The notes beneath the pieces were generated by a model. It ran no database searches and was not told where the DNA came from. It worked only from the letters and a program-made list of their open reading frames with translations. From Streptomyces roseus (GTDB lineage Bacteria; Actinomycetota; Actinomycetes; Streptomycetales; Streptomycetaceae), in the NCBI RefSeq assembly GCF_001044425.1, contig NZ_LFML01000018.1, positions 1 through 64,000 of the forward strand: DNA of 64,000 nucleotides. The letters are read 5' to 3'. The position numbers were made by a program, and so were the translations under genes. Of the stretch, positions 43,573-51,701 are shown one piece after another. Every line of letters starts with the position of its first letter. Within the stretch, counting starts at the first letter, position 1.

Positions 43573-45930
43573 GTGACTCCTCGCATGACGAACTCCCCAC
43601 CCCGGCGCCGGCGGCGCGCGCAGCTGCGCCGCCGGGTCGCCCTCGCCACCCTGGTGGCCCTCCTCGGCGCCGGCTCCCCCGCCCTGGCCGGTACGACCGC
43701 CACGGCCGGTACGTCCGCCACGGCCGGTACGTCCGCCACGGCGGGTACGCCCGCTACCGACACCGCGGTCGACGCGGCCGCCGTACGGGACCGCGCCCCG
43801 GGCCCCCGGGCCTTCGACACCGGGCCCGCGCGCGAGGCGCTGGAGCGGCTCCTGCCGCACCACGCCGGTCAGTTCACCCTCGTGGCGGACCCGGCCGCCG
43901 GGGCCGACCGCTTCACCGTGTCCGGGCCGGCCGGCGCGATCACCGTGCGCGGATCCACCGGCGCCACCCTGCTCACCGGCGTCGGCTGGTACCTCCAGCA
44001 CGTCGCCGGCGCCGACATCGGCTGGCCCGGCGACAGCATCGGGATGCTGCCGGCGCGGCTGCCCGCCGTCCCGGCGCCGGTCACGCGCAGCGCGCTCGTC
44101 CCGCACCGGTACGCCCTCAACGACACCGACGACGGCTACTCGGGCGCGTACCGCACCTTCGAGCAGCACCAGCGGCAGATCGACCTGCTCGCCCTGCACG
44201 GCATCAACGAGGTGTTCGTCCAGGCCGGCGCCGAGTACCCCTACTACCGGGCGCTCCAGGGCTTCGGCTACTCCGCCGCCGAACTGCGCGAGTGGATCCC
44301 CGGCCCCGGGCACCAGAGCTGGTGGCTGCTGCAGAACCTGAGCGGGTTCGGCGGCCCGGTCTCGGAGCGGCTGATGCGCGAGCGCGCCGAGGTCGGCGGG
44401 CGGATCGCCGAGCAGTTGCGCGGGCTCGGCATGACCCCCGTGCTGCCCGGCTACTTCGGCACGGTGCCCCCCGGGTTCGCCGCCCGCAACCCGGGTGCGA
44501 AGACGGTGGCGCAGGGCGACTGGGCGGGCTTCGACCGGCCCGACTGGCTGGACCCGACCTCCCCGGTGTTCGCGAAGCTGGCCCGCGCGTACTACGCCGA
44601 GCAGCGCGCCGTGTTCGGGGACAGCGCCATGTACCGGATGAGCCCGCTGCACGAGGGCGGCAAGGCCGGCGCCGTCGATGTGAAGGCGGCGGCCACAGCC
44701 GTCCAGAAGGCGCTGCATGCCGCGCACCCGGGCGCCCTGTGGGCGGTGCTGGGCTGGCAGGACAGCCCGAAGGCGGAGCTGCTCGCGGGGGTGGACACCT
44801 CGAAGCTGCTGATCCTGGACGGGCTCTCCGACCGGTACAACCGCCTGGACCGCGAGGCCCGCTGGGGCGGGGTCCCGTACGCGATGGGCACGATCTACAA
44901 CTTCGGCGGGCACACCACCATCGGCGCGAACACCTCGGTGTGGATCGAGCGGTTCGGCCCGTGGCGCGCCAAGTCGAACAGTGCGCTGAAGGGCATCGCC
45001 TACCTGCCGGAGGCCACCGGCACCAACCCGGCCGCCTTCGACCTGTTCACCGATCTCGCCTGGGAGCCGGGGACGATCGACCAGCGCAAGTGGTTCGCCG
45101 ATTTCGCGGGGCGCCGCTACGGGCGCGCCGACAAGGAGGCGGCCGCCGCCTGGGAGGAGCTGCGCACGGGCCCGTACAGCACCTCCTCCGGCCTGTGGTC
45201 GGAGTCCCAGGACAGCCTGTTCACCGCCCGGCCGAGCCTGAGCGCGGCGGGGGCGGCGTACTGGAGCCCCAAGTCGATGCGGTACCCGGCCGACACCGTA
45301 CGCCGGGCCCTGGACCACCTGCTGAAGGTGGACCCGAAGCTGCGCGGCTCCAGCGCGTACCGCTTCGACCTCGTGGACACGGCCCGGCAGGCGCTGGCCA
45401 ACCACTCGCGGGTGCTGCTGCCGAAGATCAAGGCGGCGTACGAGGCGAAGGACCTGACCCGGCTGCGCACGCTGACCGCCGAATGGGCCGACGGGGAGGG
45501 CCGGTTGGACGCCCTCACGGGCTCCGACCCGAACTTCCTGCTCGGCGACTGGCTGGCGGCGGCCCGCTCCTGGGGTACGGACGAGGCCGAGCAGGACCGG
45601 TACGAATACGACGCCCGCTCGATCCTGAGCGTCTGGGGCCGGCGCAGCACCAGCGAGGGCGGCTTCCTGCACGACTACGCGAACCGCGAATGGAGCGGCC
45701 TGATCGGGGAGTTGTACGCGCCCCGCTGGGCGGCGTACTTCGAGACGCTGGAGGAGTCCCTGGTCCGGCGGGCGGCGCCCCGGGAGATCGACTGGCACGC
45801 CTACGAGGAGGACTGGGCCCGGCGCACCACCCGGCACCCGAGCGGGGCGAACGGCCCGAGCGGGGATCCGCACGCCCTGGCCGCGGGCATCGCGGCCGCC
45901 CTCAAGTCCTGGGAGGGGTCCGCCCGCTGA
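43573..45930 (+). CDS. Secreted GH89 alpha-N-acetylglucosaminidase
   Basis: A 785-residue exported protein similar to lysosomal NAGLU. An Arg-rich start and hydrophobic core form the signal peptide, then an Ala/Gly/Thr repeat linker. The N-terminal domain (FTLVADPAAGADRF...TLLTGVGWYLQHV) and the catalytic barrel (YALNDTDDGYSGAYRTFEQHQRQIDLLALHGIN, VLPGYFGTVP, YRMSPLHEGGK, YNFGGHTTIGANT) match the GH89 family. It removes terminal alpha-GlcNAc from glycoproteins or glycosaminoglycans. GTG at 43573 or ATG at 43585 may be the start. Paired with a GH27 enzyme, suggesting joint attack on a complex glycan. Confidence 0.93.
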   Translation: MTPRMTNSPPRRRRRAQLRRRVALATLVALLGAGSPALAGTTATAGTSATAGTSATAGTPATDTAVDAAAVRDRAPGPRAFDTGPAREALERLLPHHAGQFTLVADPAAGADRFTVSGPAGAITVRGSTGATLLTGVGWYLQHVAGADIGWPGDSIGMLPARLPAVPAPVTRSALVPHRYALNDTDDGYSGAYRTFEQHQRQIDLLALHGINEVFVQAGAEYPYYRALQGFGYSAAELREWIPGPGHQSWWLLQNLSGFGGPVSERLMRERAEVGGRIAEQLRGLGMTPVLPGYFGTVPPGFAARNPGAKTVAQGDWAGFDRPDWLDPTSPVFAKLARAYYAEQRAVFGDSAMYRMSPLHEGGKAGAVDVKAAATAVQKALHAAHPGALWAVLGWQDSPKAELLAGVDTSKLLILDGLSDRYNRLDREARWGGVPYAMGTIYNFGGHTTIGANTSVWIERFGPWRAKSNSALKGIAYLPEATGTNPAAFDLFTDLAWEPGTIDQRKWFADFAGRRYGRADKEAAAAWEELRTGPYSTSSGLWSESQDSLFTARPSLSAAGAAYWSPKSMRYPADTVRRALDHLLKVDPKLRGSSAYRFDLVDTARQALANHSRVLLPKIKAAYEAKDLTRLRTLTAEWADGEGRLDALTGSDPNFLLGDWLAAARSWGTDEAEQDRYEYDARSILSVWGRRSTSEGGFLHDYANREWSGLIGELYAPRWAAYFETLEESLVRRAAPREIDWHAYEEDWARRTTRHPSGANGPSGDPHALAAGIAAALKSWEGSAR
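43687..43758 (+). repeat. Four 18-bp tandem repeats in the GH89 linker
   Basis: Four consecutive 18-bp units of the form GCCGGTACGTCCGCCACG encode AGTTAT, AGTSAT, AGTSAT and AGTPAT just after the signal peptide. The first three differ by one base and the fourth is diverged. They keep the frame and probably form a flexible, variable-length linker. Confidence 0.9.
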
Positions 45931-45939
45931 GCACTACAC

Positions 45940-45964
45940 CATCCGGAGCCGCAGCCACCGGATG
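45940..45964 (+). terminator. Weak hairpin after the GH89 gene
   Basis: CATCCGG and CCGGATG (7 bp, 11-base loop) start ten bases after the GH89 stop. A much stronger hairpin follows at 46078. Confidence 0.4.
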
Positions 45965-46077
45965 ATGCGCCGATCCTCACCCGGCCGTGGGAATCGGGGT
46001 ACCCGTGCGGGGGAGGAATCCGCCGGGAACCGGACGCGGGGGACGCGCACTCGGTTGACTGGACGGGAACGACACCA

Positions 46078-46111
46078 GGGGCGGCCGCCGGACACATCCG
46101 GCGGCCGCCCC
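46078..46111. terminator. 15-bp hairpin before the prenyl-synthase operon
   Basis: Perfect arms GGGGCGGCCGCCGGA (46078-46092) and complement (46097-46111) with a CACA loop. It may end GH89 transcription or, being only 44 bases before the next start codon, act in the leader of the following operon. Confidence 0.75.
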
Positions 46112-46155
46112 TTCCGACGCCGTCATGCGGCCCGACGCCAAGGAGGGGACCGAGC

Positions 46156-46458
46156 ATGTCCCAGGAGACGCCGCCCGCCGAGGACCGTACCCCGCCCGTG
46201 AACCTGGAGCTGCTCGCGCTCCTGGCCGCCGGGGTCGCCGATCTGGCCCTCGACCAGTTACGGCAGTCCGCAGACCGGGCCCAGGAGGTACTGCGCCGCT
46301 CCGACCTGCGGGAACTGCTCACCGACGGGGTCGTGGAACTGCGCAAGCGCGGCGAACTGGCCACCCGCCGCTCGGGCGCGGCGACGGAGAACCACCTGGA
46401 GACCATGGCCCGGCGCGCCGCCGAGCGGGTCGCCTCCGAGGGCCACCCGCGTGCATGA
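46156..46458 (+). CDS. Small helical partner protein of the prenyl-synthase operon
   Basis: A 100-residue soluble protein, predicted almost wholly helical after a Pro-rich start (NLELLALLAAGVADLALDQLRQSADRAQEVLRR). No catalytic motif is seen. AAGGAGGGG precedes its ATG, the strongest ribosome site in the area. Its last eight bases overlap the GTG of the prenyl synthase, so the two are coupled and may form a complex. I do not recognise a named family. Confidence 0.8.
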   Translation: MSQETPPAEDRTPPVNLELLALLAAGVADLALDQLRQSADRAQEVLRRSDLRELLTDGVVELRKRGELATRRSGAATENHLETMARRAAERVASEGHPRA

Positions 46459-47488
46459 CCACGCCGGCTTCAAGGAGCGCATCGACGAGGTGCTGGTCCG
46501 GCTGGCCGACGAGGAGGAGCGGGCGCTGCTCGCGCTGCACGCCGAACTCTCGCCGCTGTCGGGGCAGTTGCGCCGCTCGCTGGCCGGCGGGAAGCGGCTG
46601 CGGGCCGCGTACCTGTACTGGGGCTGGCGGGCGGCCGGGCAGCCCGACTGCGAGGAGGTGATCCGGGCCGCGGCCGCGATGGAGCTCGTGCACGCGGCCG
46701 CGTGCACGCACGACGACATCATCGACGGCAGCGGGACGCGGCACGGCCGTCCCACCGCGCACGCCGCCTTCGCCTCCGGTGCGGGTAGCGGGCGGCGCTC
46801 CACCGCCCTCGCGATGATCCTCGGCGATCTGCTGATGGGCTACGCCGGGTACGTGTTCACCTCCTGCGGGCTGCCCGGCGCCTACCTGGCCCGGACCGTC
46901 CCCCTGTGGGCCGCGCTGCTGCGCGAGACGATGGCCGGCGAGTTCCTGGAAGTGCTCCGCACCCGGGCGGGGCAGCTCCCGCAGGTGGCGGAGTCGCTGG
47001 AGGTGGCCCGCTTCAAAACGGCCAAGTACACCGTCGAGCGGCCGCTGCACCTCGGCGCCACCCTCGGCGGGGGTCCGCGCCCCCTGCTCGACGCCTTCTC
47101 CGCGTACGGGCTGCCGCTCGGCGAGGCCTTCCAGCTGCGCGACGACCTGCTCGGCACGTTCGGCGACCCGGCCAGGACGGGCAAGTCGAACGTGGACGAC
47201 CTGCGGGACGGCAAACCGACCGCGCTGCTCGCCCTGACCCTCGCCGCGGCCGACGACGACGGCCGGCGGCTGCTCGCGAAGCTGGTCGGCCGCCCCGATC
47301 CGCGTCCCGAAGAGGCTTCCGCCGTCCGCGCGTTGATGGAGAGCTGCGGGGCCAGGGAGCAGGTCGAGGACATGATCCGGGAGCGCATCGCACGGGCCGT
47401 CGGCGCACTGGACCGCGTACCGATGCCCGCGGAGGCGCGGTCCGCTCTGCGCGAGCTCGCCGGCACCGCCGCCGAGCGCTCGCTCTAG
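46451..47488 (+). CDS. Polyprenyl (geranylgeranyl-type) diphosphate synthase
   Basis: A 345-residue trans-prenyltransferase that joins isopentenyl diphosphate to an allylic primer. GGKRLRAAYLYW binds the diphosphate, the first Asp motif is THDDIID (88-92), and the second is FQLRDDLLGTFGD (231-239). Residues 83-84, four and five before the first motif, are Ala-Ala. Small residues there leave room for chains longer than C15, so a C20 or longer product is likely. It lies between a small coupled protein and a DUF2236 oxygenase, 45 bases before the latter, with no carotenoid or hopanoid genes nearby. Confidence 0.92.
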   Translation: MHDHAGFKERIDEVLVRLADEEERALLALHAELSPLSGQLRRSLAGGKRLRAAYLYWGWRAAGQPDCEEVIRAAAAMELVHAAACTHDDIIDGSGTRHGRPTAHAAFASGAGSGRRSTALAMILGDLLMGYAGYVFTSCGLPGAYLARTVPLWAALLRETMAGEFLEVLRTRAGQLPQVAESLEVARFKTAKYTVERPLHLGATLGGGPRPLLDAFSAYGLPLGEAFQLRDDLLGTFGDPARTGKSNVDDLRDGKPTALLALTLAAADDDGRRLLAKLVGRPDPRPEEASAVRALMESCGAREQVEDMIRERIARAVGALDRVPMPAEARSALRELAGTAAERSL

Positions 47489-47533
47489 ACACCGCCTGAC
47501 CCGCCCCCGCCACAGACGAGAAGGACGAGCCAC

Positions 47534-48727
47534 GTGACCACCGCCGAGAACGCCTCCGCCCCGCCGCGCCCCCGTTACGACGACGCCGCCCTCGACGCCC
47601 TCGCCGCCCAGGGCGATCCGCTCGCCGACGAGACCGTCGCCACCCTGCTGCGCCGCGGCGAGGTGGGCGACCTCAACACGCTCATGCGGTTCTTCACCAC
47701 CGCCGGGGACCCGCTCCCCGAGCGGCTCCCGGCCTCCGCGCGCGGCTACTTCGAGGCCACGGCCCTGCCCCCGTCCTGGGTCGACTGGGACGTCATGGAG
47801 CAGGCCCGGCTCTTCTTCATGGACAACGCCGCCCACATCAACACCGGCCTGTCCTTCGCCGCGATGCCCGTCAGCTACGCCGTCCCCCGGATGGCCCGGC
47901 TGCTGTCCTCCACGCACTCGCTCGCCTATCCCTCCCGCCGGATGGCCAACACCGGCCAGTTCGTCACGTACCTCATGCGGACCGACGCCTTCGCCGAGGG
48001 CAGCAAGTTCATCCCGGCTGTGCAGAAGGTGCGGCTGCTGCACGCGGCGGTGCGCCACCACCTGCGCCACGGCGGCCACTGGGACGTGGCGCGGGACGGC
48101 CTGCCCATCTGCCAGGAGGACATGATCGCCGGGCACACCTTCTTCTCGCTGCTGGTGCTCGACGCCATGCACCGGCTCGGCATCCACATGAGCGACGAGG
48201 GCGCGGAGGCCTACTACTACGCCTGGCGGGTCGTGGCGGCGCTGCTCGGCTGCGACATGGCGGCCGTACCGGAGGACCTCGCCGGGGCGCGCGCGTACTG
48301 CGACCTCTACCTGGAGCGCCATCTCGGCCCCTCGCCCGAGGGCGTGGTCCTCAACACCCAGCTGCTGCGGCTGTACGAGGACGTGGTCCCCGGCACCCTC
48401 TTCGACCCGATGGTCCCGGCCACGGTCCGCTTCCTGGTCGGCGACACCATCGGCGACTGGCTGGAGGTCCCGCGCAGCCCCTGGGACTCGGCGGCCAAGG
48501 CCGTCCCCGTGGTCCTGGGGCTGCTGGAGACCATCGAGGACAGCGGTCCGCTCGCGGAATGGGCGCTCGACAAGGCGGGCTCGCTGCTCGCCGGCTTCGA
48601 GCTGACCGCGCTGACCCGGGGGCGGGTCATGCACCACGCCATCCCCGCCGAGCTGAAGGCGGAGTACGGGGTGAGGGCGCCGCGGACCGGGCGCTGGGTG
48701 CCGCCGGCGTCGGCGCCGGTGCGCTGA
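47534..48727 (+). CDS. MpaB/Lcp-like (DUF2236) haem oxygenase
   Basis: A 397-residue protein of the family containing the rubber oxygenase Lcp and MpaB, b-type haem proteins that cleave isoprenoid double bonds or side chains. Helical landmarks are visible: SRRMANTGQFV (R-x3-T, 136-140), QKVRLLHAAVRHHL with a candidate haem ligand His170, and the PICQEDMIAGHTFFSLLVLDAM helix. Where Lcp has a Lys next to the Thr as distal ligand, this protein has Asn139. No signal peptide is seen, so it acts in the cytosol, unlike secreted Lcp. Cotranscription with a prenyl synthase suggests that it oxidises the synthase's product or a derivative. Confidence 0.85.
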   Translation: MTTAENASAPPRPRYDDAALDALAAQGDPLADETVATLLRRGEVGDLNTLMRFFTTAGDPLPERLPASARGYFEATALPPSWVDWDVMEQARLFFMDNAAHINTGLSFAAMPVSYAVPRMARLLSSTHSLAYPSRRMANTGQFVTYLMRTDAFAEGSKFIPAVQKVRLLHAAVRHHLRHGGHWDVARDGLPICQEDMIAGHTFFSLLVLDAMHRLGIHMSDEGAEAYYYAWRVVAALLGCDMAAVPEDLAGARAYCDLYLERHLGPSPEGVVLNTQLLRLYEDVVPGTLFDPMVPATVRFLVGDTIGDWLEVPRSPWDSAAKAVPVVLGLLETIEDSGPLAEWALDKAGSLLAGFELTALTRGRVMHHAIPAELKAEYGVRAPRTGRWVPPASAPVR

Positions 48728-48906
48728 CGTGACCGGGGGCCGGCGTGACCGGACGCCGTGAAGGGGCTCTGACGTGAGCGGGTGCCCGCGTGATCGCGCG
48801 CTGAGCCGAACGGGCGAGGCCGGGCGCCGGTCCGCTCCGGCCGGAGTCACACTGGAAGCCCACATTCCGGGCAGACGGTGACGGCGACGCGGACGGTGAC
48901 TTGCCC

Positions 48907-50514
48907 ATGACGACCCCTGTGAAGGCGGACCCGGAGCGGCGGCGCCGCGTCCTGGGCGGCGCCGTCTGCGGGCTGGTCGCCGCCTGCGCCGGGCTGGCCG
49001 TGGCCGAGCTGGTCTCGGCGGCGGTCCGGCCCGAGGCCTCTCCCGTCACCGCGGTCGGCGGAGCCGTGGTCGACCGTACGCCGGTGGGCGTCAAGGAATG
49101 GGCGATCCGGGAGTTCGGCACCGCCGACAAGCTGCTGCTCGCCCTCGGGATCGTCCTCGTGCTGGCCGCGGCGGCCGCCCTGGCCGGGGTACTGGCCGTA
49201 CGGCACCTGCCAGCCGGAATCGCGCTCGCCGGCGGTTTCGGGCTGGTCGGGGCGGTGGCGGCGCTCAGCCGGCCCGAGGCGACCTGGCACGACGCGCTGC
49301 CTTCGCCGGTGGGCGGACTGGCCGCGGCCGGCGTGCTGTACCTGCTGGTCCGCGCGGTTTCCACACCCCGCCCGGTGGGCGCGCCGCCGGGCGGGGCGTG
49401 GTCGATGGACCGGCGCGGCTTCGGCCGGCTGGTCGGCGCGGTTCTCGTGGCCTCGGCGGGGATCGGGTACGCGGGACGGCGGCTCGGCGCGTACGGGTCG
49501 GCCGGGGCGACGGCCTCGCGGGCGGAGCTGGTCCTGCCGGAGCCGGCCGTGGCCGCCCCGCCGGTGCCGCCCGGCGCGCAGCTGCCGGTGCCCGGGATCT
49601 CCCCCTTCACCACCCCCAACGGGGATTTCTACCGCGTGGACACCGCCTTGGTCGTCCCCCGGGTGGACGCGGACACCTGGCGGCTGCGCATCCACGGCGA
49701 GGGTGTCTCGAACCCGCTCGAATTCGGGCTCCGCGAACTGCTGGCCCGCCCGCTCGTCGAGCACGACATCACCCTGTGCTGCGTGTCGAACGAGGTCGGG
49801 GGCCCGTACGCGGGTAATGCCCGCTGGCTCGGCGTGCGCCTGGCCGACCTGCTGCGCGAGGCGGGGGTGCGGCCGCCCTCGCAGGGCGGTCCGGCGGACC
49901 AGCTGGTGGCGCGCTCGGTGGACGGGATGACGCTCGGCACCCCGGTCGAGACGGTGATGGACGGCCGGGACGCGCTGCTGGCCGTCGGGATGAACGGCGA
50001 GCCGCTGCCCTTCGCGCACGGCTTCCCCGTGCGGATGGTCGTACCGGGCCTGTACGGGTACGTGTCGGCGTGCAAGTGGCTGAGCGAGCTGCGGCTGACG
50101 ACGTTCGCCGCGTACGACGCGTACTGGGTGCGCCGGTCCTGGGCGCAACGGGGCCCGGTCAAGACGCAGTCCCGCATCGACACCCCGCGCCCTTCGGCCG
50201 AGCCGCCGGAGGGACGGGTGGCGGTGGCCGGGGTGGCGTGGGCGCAGCACCGGGGCATCGCCCGGGTGGAGGTACGGGTGGACGCGGGCCCGTGGCAGGA
50301 GGCCCGGCTCGGGGCGTCGGACGGCAACGACACCTGGCGACAGTGGGTGTGGGAGTGGGAGGCGGCCCCCGGTCCGCACACGCTGGAGGTCCGCGCCACG
50401 GACGGTACGGGGGCCGTCCAGACGGGCGTGCGCGCGGGGACCGTCCCCGACGGGGCGACCGGGTGGCACTCGGTCCCGGTGCGTGTCCGGCCGGGGCCCG
50501 GAAGGAAGGCATGA
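48907..50514 (+). CDS. Membrane-anchored sulfite-oxidase-type molybdoenzyme
   Basis: A 535-residue protein. Three or four membrane helices fill residues 15-150. DRRGFGRLVG (168-177) plus a hydrophobic stretch looks like an internal twin-arginine signal. From about 225 the sulfite oxidase/YedY-like domain begins. Molybdopterin ligand Cys291 or Cys292 lies in ITLCCVSNEVGGPYAGNARW, and GFPVRMVVPGLYGYVSACKWL completes the Mo domain. A dimerisation beta-domain (VAVAGVAWAQHRGIARVEVRVD) ends the chain. The substrate is unknown. The ATG at 48907 is preferred to a TTG two codons earlier. Confidence 0.92.
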   Translation: MTTPVKADPERRRRVLGGAVCGLVAACAGLAVAELVSAAVRPEASPVTAVGGAVVDRTPVGVKEWAIREFGTADKLLLALGIVLVLAAAAALAGVLAVRHLPAGIALAGGFGLVGAVAALSRPEATWHDALPSPVGGLAAAGVLYLLVRAVSTPRPVGAPPGGAWSMDRRGFGRLVGAVLVASAGIGYAGRRLGAYGSAGATASRAELVLPEPAVAAPPVPPGAQLPVPGISPFTTPNGDFYRVDTALVVPRVDADTWRLRIHGEGVSNPLEFGLRELLARPLVEHDITLCCVSNEVGGPYAGNARWLGVRLADLLREAGVRPPSQGGPADQLVARSVDGMTLGTPVETVMDGRDALLAVGMNGEPLPFAHGFPVRMVVPGLYGYVSACKWLSELRLTTFAAYDAYWVRRSWAQRGPVKTQSRIDTPRPSAEPPEGRVAVAGVAWAQHRGIARVEVRVDAGPWQEARLGASDGNDTWRQWVWEWEAAPGPHTLEVRATDGTGAVQTGVRAGTVPDGATGWHSVPVRVRPGPGRKA

Positions 50515-50560
50515 TGCGGACATCCTGGGAAACCGACCCGCACGTCAGGAGCCGGCCTTC

Positions 50561-51634
50561 GTGGAGCTGACCAGTACGTCGTTCCTCGTCACCCTGATCA
50601 CCGTCACCGTGCTCGCGATGCTCGCCGCGCTGCTGCTGTGGAACCGGGTCCCGGGGCCCGGGTGGGTGCGCTGGCCCGTACGGGTGCTGATGATCGCGCT
50701 GTGCCAGCTGACCTCGATCGCGGTGATCGCGACCTGGATCAACGGCAGCTACGGGCTCTACTCCTCGTGGGACGACCTGCTGGGCACGGAGAACGCGCAG
50801 AACCCCTCGGCGATGACGGGGCCGCCGCCGGGCCGGGCCAGGTTCACCCAGGGCGGGGACGGTACGCAGACCACCTATTTCCGCGGCTCGCATTCGAAAC
50901 TCGCCGGGCAGGTGATCGTGTGGACGCCGCCGGAGTACCGGGCCCCGGGCGCGGAGAAGACCCGGTTCCCGGTGCTGGTCCTGCTGCACGGCTATCCGGG
51001 CTCGCCCCGCACCTGGATCGACCTGGGCGGGATGCCGGGGACCCTGGACCAGCTGGTCCGGCTGGGCGCGGCGCACCCGTTCATCGTGGTGATCCCGGAC
51101 CTGTACCCCGGCGGGGTGAACACGGACTGCAGCAACACGCCGGGGCGGAAGGTGGCCAGCTGGCTCGCGCAGGACGTGACGGAGGTGGTCGCCAAGAACT
51201 TCCGCACCCTTCCCGAGCCGGCGGGCTGGGGGCTGATGGGGGTCTCGACGGGGGCGTTCTGCGCGGCCAAACTGCCGCTCCAGTACCCGAAGGTGTTCCG
51301 GGCGGGCGCGGCCCTGGACCCGGACCCGCTGGCCGGGGACGCCCAGGTGCTCTCCGATCCGGTGCTGCGCGAGCGCAACAGCCCGCTCTGGCTGGTCCGG
51401 CAGGCCCGGAAGGCCGACGTCGGGCTGTTCCTGGCCACCTCGGCGCAGGACAAGGACAGCCCGCCGGCGCAGCTGGAGTCCTTCAGGCGGGCCGCGGCGG
51501 GCAGCGGGGTCCGGGTGAAGACCCTGGTCCGCCCGTCCGGCGGCCACAACTTCCAGACCTGGACGTCGATGTACCCGGACGCGCTGGGCTGGCTGAGCAC
51601 GGAGCTCTCCCCGCCCGGCGACGGCCGCGGCTGA
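50561..51634 (+). CDS. Membrane-anchored esterase D-like alpha/beta-hydrolase
   Basis: A 357-residue protein. Two membrane helices (FLVTLITVTVLAMLAALLL and VLMIALCQLTSIAVIATWI) are followed by an extracellular putative-esterase (PF00756-like) domain. VLVLLHGYPGSPRTWIDLGG is the oxyanion strand, GLMGVSTGAFCAAKL the nucleophile elbow (G-V-S-T-G), and GGHNFQTW holds the catalytic His. This is the layout of mycolyltransferase-like esterases common in Streptomyces. GTG at 50561 has AGGAG nine bases upstream. Last rightward gene before twin terminators. Confidence 0.88.
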   Translation: MELTSTSFLVTLITVTVLAMLAALLLWNRVPGPGWVRWPVRVLMIALCQLTSIAVIATWINGSYGLYSSWDDLLGTENAQNPSAMTGPPPGRARFTQGGDGTQTTYFRGSHSKLAGQVIVWTPPEYRAPGAEKTRFPVLVLLHGYPGSPRTWIDLGGMPGTLDQLVRLGAAHPFIVVIPDLYPGGVNTDCSNTPGRKVASWLAQDVTEVVAKNFRTLPEPAGWGLMGVSTGAFCAAKLPLQYPKVFRAGAALDPDPLAGDAQVLSDPVLRERNSPLWLVRQARKADVGLFLATSAQDKDSPPAQLESFRRAAAGSGVRVKTLVRPSGGHNFQTWTSMYPDALGWLSTELSPPGDGRG

Positions 51635-51643
51635 CCGGACCGG

Positions 51644-51669
51644 CAGGGGCCGCCCGGCGGCGGCCCCTG
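51644..51669. terminator. First of two tandem hairpins
   Basis: Perfect 11-bp arms CAGGGGCCGCC and GGCGGCCCCTG with a CGGC loop, ten bases after the esterase stop and between convergent genes. Confidence 0.88.
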
Positions 51670-51670
51670 T

Positions 51671-51696
51671 GACCGGCCGCCGGCGAGCGGCCGGTC
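51671..51696. terminator. Second of two tandem hairpins
   Basis: Perfect 10-bp arms GACCGGCCGC and GCGGCCGGTC with a CGGCGA loop, one base after the first hairpin and six bases from the convergent hydrolase stop. It probably serves the leftward gene. Confidence 0.85.
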
Positions 51697-51701
51697 GGGG
51701 C

